The notes under the pieces are model-generated. The model saw only the letters and a program-made list of their open reading frames with translations. It was not told the origin of the DNA and ran no database searches. From Eubacteriaceae bacterium (lineage in GTDB: Bacteria > Bacillota > Clostridia > Eubacteriales > Alkalibacteraceae): a stretch of DNA of 16,909 nucleotides. Positions 14,314 to 16,909 of the stretch are shown here, piece after piece. The position numbers were made by a program, and so were the translations under genes. The stretch covers positions 1 to 16,909 of the forward strand of contig DMAW01000094.1 in the NCBI GenBank assembly GCA_003446375.1, read 5' to 3'. Each line of letters opens with the position of its first letter. Within the stretch, counting starts at the first letter, position 1.

Positions 14314-15180
14314 ATGAAGATTGGCTTTATAGGCGCCGGAAACGCCGGAGTCTCCTTAGGCAGATTTTTCAATGAAAAAGGACTTGATGTTTCAGGATAC
14401 TACAGCAAAAGCTTAGGTTCGGCAAAAATTGCAGGAAATGCGACTTCTTCAAAGGCATATTGCAATCTTGAAAAACTGGTCGAAGAAAGCGACGCCATAG
14501 TAGTCTCTGTTCCTGACGATTCCATCTCAAACATATCGAAAATGATATCAAGAACAGGAAAAGTCACCAAAGATATGCTTCTCATTCATTTAAGTGGCGC
14601 AATGGATTCGGGAGTTTTTTCACAATTTGAAAAAACAGGCTGCGGCTGCTACTCCCTTCACCCTGTCATGAGCTTTCCAGACAAAAATGCGAGCACTCTT
14701 GCAATTGAAAAAGCGTGGTTTACATATGAGGGAAACGAAAAAAATTTAGATGCCCTTGAAGAGATTATAAGCAGCGCATGTATAAAGGCTCGAAAGATCA
14801 AAAAATCTGATAAAATCCTATACCATGCAGGAGCATGCATATTGTCAAATTACCTTGTCACTTTGCTTTACTTCGGTCTAGAGCCTTTAAAAGCTATAGG
14901 TTGGGATGAATCTATTGCAAAAGATGTGTTCATGCCCCTTGTGGATGCTTCGCTGGCAAACTTCAAAGAAAAAGGTTCCCATGCATTGAGCGGTCCTATA
15001 GCCCGTGGAGACTCCTCGACTTTAAAAAAGCACATCAAAGCTTTGGGTTCCGTGGATCAAAATCTTCTGGAATTATATAAAGTACTGGGACTTATGACAG
15101 TTTCAATGAAACATGAGAATTCTATAGACAAAAAATCCAATGAAGATATATTAAAAATTTTTCGAGGTGATTATATATGA
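14314..15180 (+). CDS. panG: Ketopantoate reductase, PanG type (Rossmann-like/DUF2520)
   Basis: A 288-residue dehydrogenase-like protein. The N-terminal Rossmann domain opens with the dinucleotide loop GFIGAGNAGVSLG (about 4-16), with SVPDDSI (65-71) and HLSGA (92-96) in the usual places; SLHPVMSF (114-121) begins the DUF2520 part, followed by a helical C-terminal domain. Proteins of this family were shown in Francisella to be an alternative NADPH-dependent ketopantoate reductase (PanG), with homologues in clostridia and enterococci. Placement as first gene before panB, panC and panD supplies exactly the missing reduction of ketopantoate to pantoate. GGAGGGG five bases before the ATG supports the start, just after the leader terminator. 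The stop overlaps panB by four bases (ATGA), implying coupling. Confidence 0.85.
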   Translation: MKIGFIGAGNAGVSLGRFFNEKGLDVSGYYSKSLGSAKIAGNATSSKAYCNLEKLVEESDAIVVSVPDDSISNISKMISRTGKVTKDMLLIHLSGAMDSGVFSQFEKTGCGCYSLHPVMSFPDKNASTLAIEKAWFTYEGNEKNLDALEEIISSACIKARKIKKSDKILYHAGACILSNYLVTLLYFGLEPLKAIGWDESIAKDVFMPLVDASLANFKEKGSHALSGPIARGDSSTLKKHIKALGSVDQNLLELYKVLGLMTVSMKHENSIDKKSNEDILKIFRGDYI

Positions 15181-16019
15181 ATAATAGATTCAGTGTAGAT
15201 TTATTTACCGAAAGAAAAAAGGAAAACAAAAAAATCTCCATGCTTACAGCTTATGACTATTCCACTGCAAAGATCTTTGACGAAGCAGGCGTAGATGCCA
15301 TTTTGGTAGGAGATTCCCTAGGCATGGTTATGCAGGGGCTTGATTCTACTTTGGAAGTTACCGTGGAGGATATGATCTACCACTGCAAATGTGTTTCCCG
15401 GGGGGCACAAAGGTCCTTCATAATCGGCGACATGCCTTTTTTATCATACCATATAAGCATAGAGGAGTCGGTAAGAAACGCAGGCAAGCTGATACAACTG
15501 GGCAATGCCAACGCAGTTAAGTTGGAAGGCGGCGTCAATATCTCTGACAAGATCAAAGCCATAGTTGATGCCCAGATACCTGTGATGGGTCATATCGGGC
15601 TCACTCCTCAGTCTGTCAACGTGTTTGGAGGCTTCAAGGTCCAAGGAAAAGATCTTGCCAAGGCCGAATCCGTTCTTAAAGACGCATTAGCCGTAGAGAA
15701 GGCAGGAGCTTTTGCAGTAGTCTTGGAAGGAATACCGGAAAAGCTCGCCAAGCTGATATCAGAAACCGTATCCATCCCCACCATAGGCATAGGTGCAGGA
15801 AGATATTGCGATGGGCAAGTCCTTGTGATGCACGATTTGTTGGGGCTGTTCAGCGGCCAATCACCTAAGTTTTCCAAACGGTATGCAGATCTGCGCTCTA
15901 TAATGGACATCGCCGTGAAAAGCTACATATCTGAAGTTTCATCTGATGTCTTTCCTGAAGAAAAGCATACTTTTGCAATGGAAGATGCTGTCATAGCAAA
16001 GCTAAAGGAGATGTATTGA
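15177..16019 (+). CDS. panB: 3-methyl-2-oxobutanoate hydroxymethyltransferase
   Basis: PanB adds a hydroxymethyl group from methylenetetrahydrofolate to alpha-ketoisovalerate, giving ketopantoate, the first committed step to pantothenate. The 280-residue protein keeps the TIM-barrel active-site set at nearly E. coli numbering: D46-S47 (VGDSLGMV), D85 (GDMPF), K115 and E117 (VKLEGG), H139 (MGHIGLTPQS), E184 (VLEGIP) and the IGIGAGRYCDGQVLV block (203-217). The metal ligands correspond to D46, D85 and E117. The start is the ATG inside the panG stop, preceded by GAGGTGA about six bases away. panC begins on the base after the panB stop. Confidence 0.97.
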   Translation: MNNRFSVDLFTERKKENKKISMLTAYDYSTAKIFDEAGVDAILVGDSLGMVMQGLDSTLEVTVEDMIYHCKCVSRGAQRSFIIGDMPFLSYHISIEESVRNAGKLIQLGNANAVKLEGGVNISDKIKAIVDAQIPVMGHIGLTPQSVNVFGGFKVQGKDLAKAESVLKDALAVEKAGAFAVVLEGIPEKLAKLISETVSIPTIGIGAGRYCDGQVLVMHDLLGLFSGQSPKFSKRYADLRSIMDIAVKSYISEVSSDVFPEEKHTFAMEDAVIAKLKEMY

Positions 16020-16874
16020 ATGGAGATAATATATAAAGCAAGTGATTTGAGGACTTGTTTAAAGGATAAACATACTAATATGAGCGTAGGATTCGTCCCA
16101 ACGATGGGATACCTTCACCAGGGACACTTATCCCTTATAGAAAGGGCAAAGTCCGAAAACGACCTGGTAGTGACAAGCGTTTTCGTAAATCCCACCCAGT
16201 TCGGTCCCGGAGAGGATTTTGAAACATATCCAAGAGATTTAGAGACAGATATGAAATTGGCCGAGGCGGCGGGGTCTGATATATTTTTCCACCCTGACTC
16301 TCAGGAAATATACCCTGTGGATTCTTCGACTTTTGTCGAGATTCAGGGAAATATCGTAAGCTGCCTTTGCGGAGGCGCAAGGCCGGGTCACTTTAGGGGA
16401 GTCACTACCGTGGTATCCAAGCTCTTCAACATAGTAAAGCCCACAAATGCATATTTCGGCGCAAAAGACGCGCAGCAGGTGGCTGTCATAAAGAAGATGG
16501 TCAAGGAGCTCTTTTTCGATATTAATATTATCGAATGCCCAACAGTGCGCGAGCCTGACGGTCTTGCAAAAAGCTCTAGGAACACTAATCTCTCTGCTGA
16601 AGAAAGATCCCAGGCTCCACTGATCTACAAAGCCTTGAAAAAAGTTGAAGATCAATTTTCACAAGGTTCATGCTCCACAACCGAGCTCTTGAAGACCCTT
16701 CGTGAAGGCCTAGATGAGATAACTCTTGGTCAACCGGATTATGTGGACATCCTTGACAAGGAAACCTTTGCAAAAACAGATGAGATCGGAAGCGAAGCCT
16801 TGGTTGCAGTAGCTGTAAAATTCAAAAATGCCAGGCTCATCGACAACATCACCTTGAAAAGGGAGGTGAAATAA
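16020..16874 (+). CDS. panC: Pantothenate synthetase (pantoate-beta-alanine ligase)
   Basis: PanC joins pantoate and beta-alanine with ATP through a pantoyl-adenylate. At 284 residues it is the normal length. The nucleotidyltransferase HxGH-type motif is FVPTMGYLHQGHLSL (25-39, H33 and H36); SVFVNPTQFGPGEDFETYPRD, GHFRGVTTVVSKLFNIVKP and YFGAKDAQQ follow in order; and the KMSKS-like segment is GLAKSSRN. The ATG directly follows the TGA of panB with no gap; AAAGGAG lies about nine bases upstream inside panB. Its TAA shares one base with the panD ATG, and its final codons carry the panD ribosome binding site. Confidence 0.97.
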   Translation: MEIIYKASDLRTCLKDKHTNMSVGFVPTMGYLHQGHLSLIERAKSENDLVVTSVFVNPTQFGPGEDFETYPRDLETDMKLAEAAGSDIFFHPDSQEIYPVDSSTFVEIQGNIVSCLCGGARPGHFRGVTTVVSKLFNIVKPTNAYFGAKDAQQVAVIKKMVKELFFDINIIECPTVREPDGLAKSSRNTNLSAEERSQAPLIYKALKKVEDQFSQGSCSTTELLKTLREGLDEITLGQPDYVDILDKETFAKTDEIGSEALVAVAVKFKNARLIDNITLKREVK

Positions 16875-16909
16875 TGTTTATCAGCATGTTTAAGTCAAAA
16901 CTTCACAGG
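16874..16909 (+). CDS. panD: Aspartate 1-decarboxylase, first 12 codons only
   Basis: The ATG at 16874 overlaps the panC stop (TAATG) and is preceded by GGGAGGTGA with good spacing. The visible residues, MFISMFKSKLHR, match the conserved PanD N-terminus (MxxxMxKSKIHR pattern). PanD is a pyruvoyl enzyme that self-cleaves at a Gly-Ser pair and makes beta-alanine from aspartate, the second substrate of PanC. The window edge cuts the gene, so the self-cleavage site cannot be checked. Position in the operon strongly supports the call. Confidence 0.88.
   Translation, partial: MFISMFKSKLHR

Noticed and set aside
16239..16655. Open frame of 138 codons on the - strand opposite panC
   Set aside because: It is antisense to a clearly conserved enzyme, with no ribosome binding site seen and no family resemblance.

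Overview
The window looks like chromosomal sequence from a low-to-moderate-GC Gram-positive anaerobe of the Clostridia/Tissierellia type. The evidence is strong Shine-Dalgarno sequences (GGAGG, GAGGTG) before almost every gene, a teichoic-acid-type polymer export locus, a panG-type (DUF2520) ketopantoate reductase instead of panE, paired half-size CHR transporters, and AT-rich intergenic DNA. I did not compute GC content. There are no rRNA or tRNA genes, insertion sequences, phage genes or CRISPR arrays. Sixteen protein genes are called: four on the + strand are complete or nearly so, a fifth (panD) is cut by the right edge, and the rest are on the - strand.

Layout. 57-4539 (- strand): prfA (release factor 1) with its own promoter and terminator; a translationally coupled pair of half-CHR transporters; a two-CBS-domain protein; and a two-gene operon of 6-phospho-3-hexuloisomerase (hxlB) and an M29 aminopeptidase. 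4761-9289 is a cell-surface polymer locus: a + strand fusion of a TagF-like glycerophosphotransferase with a GT4 glycosyltransferase converges, across a bidirectional terminator, on a - strand tagG-tagH ABC exporter pair. 9466-12547 (- strand): a LolD/MacB-type ATPase with a large FtsX-family permease, preceded by four tandem 11-bp direct repeats. 12727-14040 (- strand): a hexokinase of the eukaryotic-type family. 14133-16909 (+ strand): an untranslated leader ending in a strong intrinsic terminator, then panG-panB-panC-panD in overlapping order; only 12 codons of panD lie in the window.

How the genes fit together. panG, B, C and D cover ketopantoate formation, ketopantoate reduction, beta-alanine supply and condensation to pantothenate, so the operon is a complete pantothenate module. 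Its leader can be folded so that one segment pairs either with a nearby strand or with the 5' arm of the terminator, which is the logic of transcription attenuation. TagG/TagH would export a polymer that the TagF-GT4 fusion could help build and decorate; the Wzt-like C-terminal domain of TagH suggests substrate recognition during export. Hexokinase and hxlB are sugar-phosphate enzymes, but hxlA is not in the window.

The most interesting signals are regulatory: the pan leader RNA, a perfect dyad over the likely pan promoter, and the 11-bp-phased repeats before the FtsX-type ABC system. Three starts (prfA, the CBS protein, tagH) are moved downstream of the longest reading frame because a good ribosome binding site lies next to the inner start codon.
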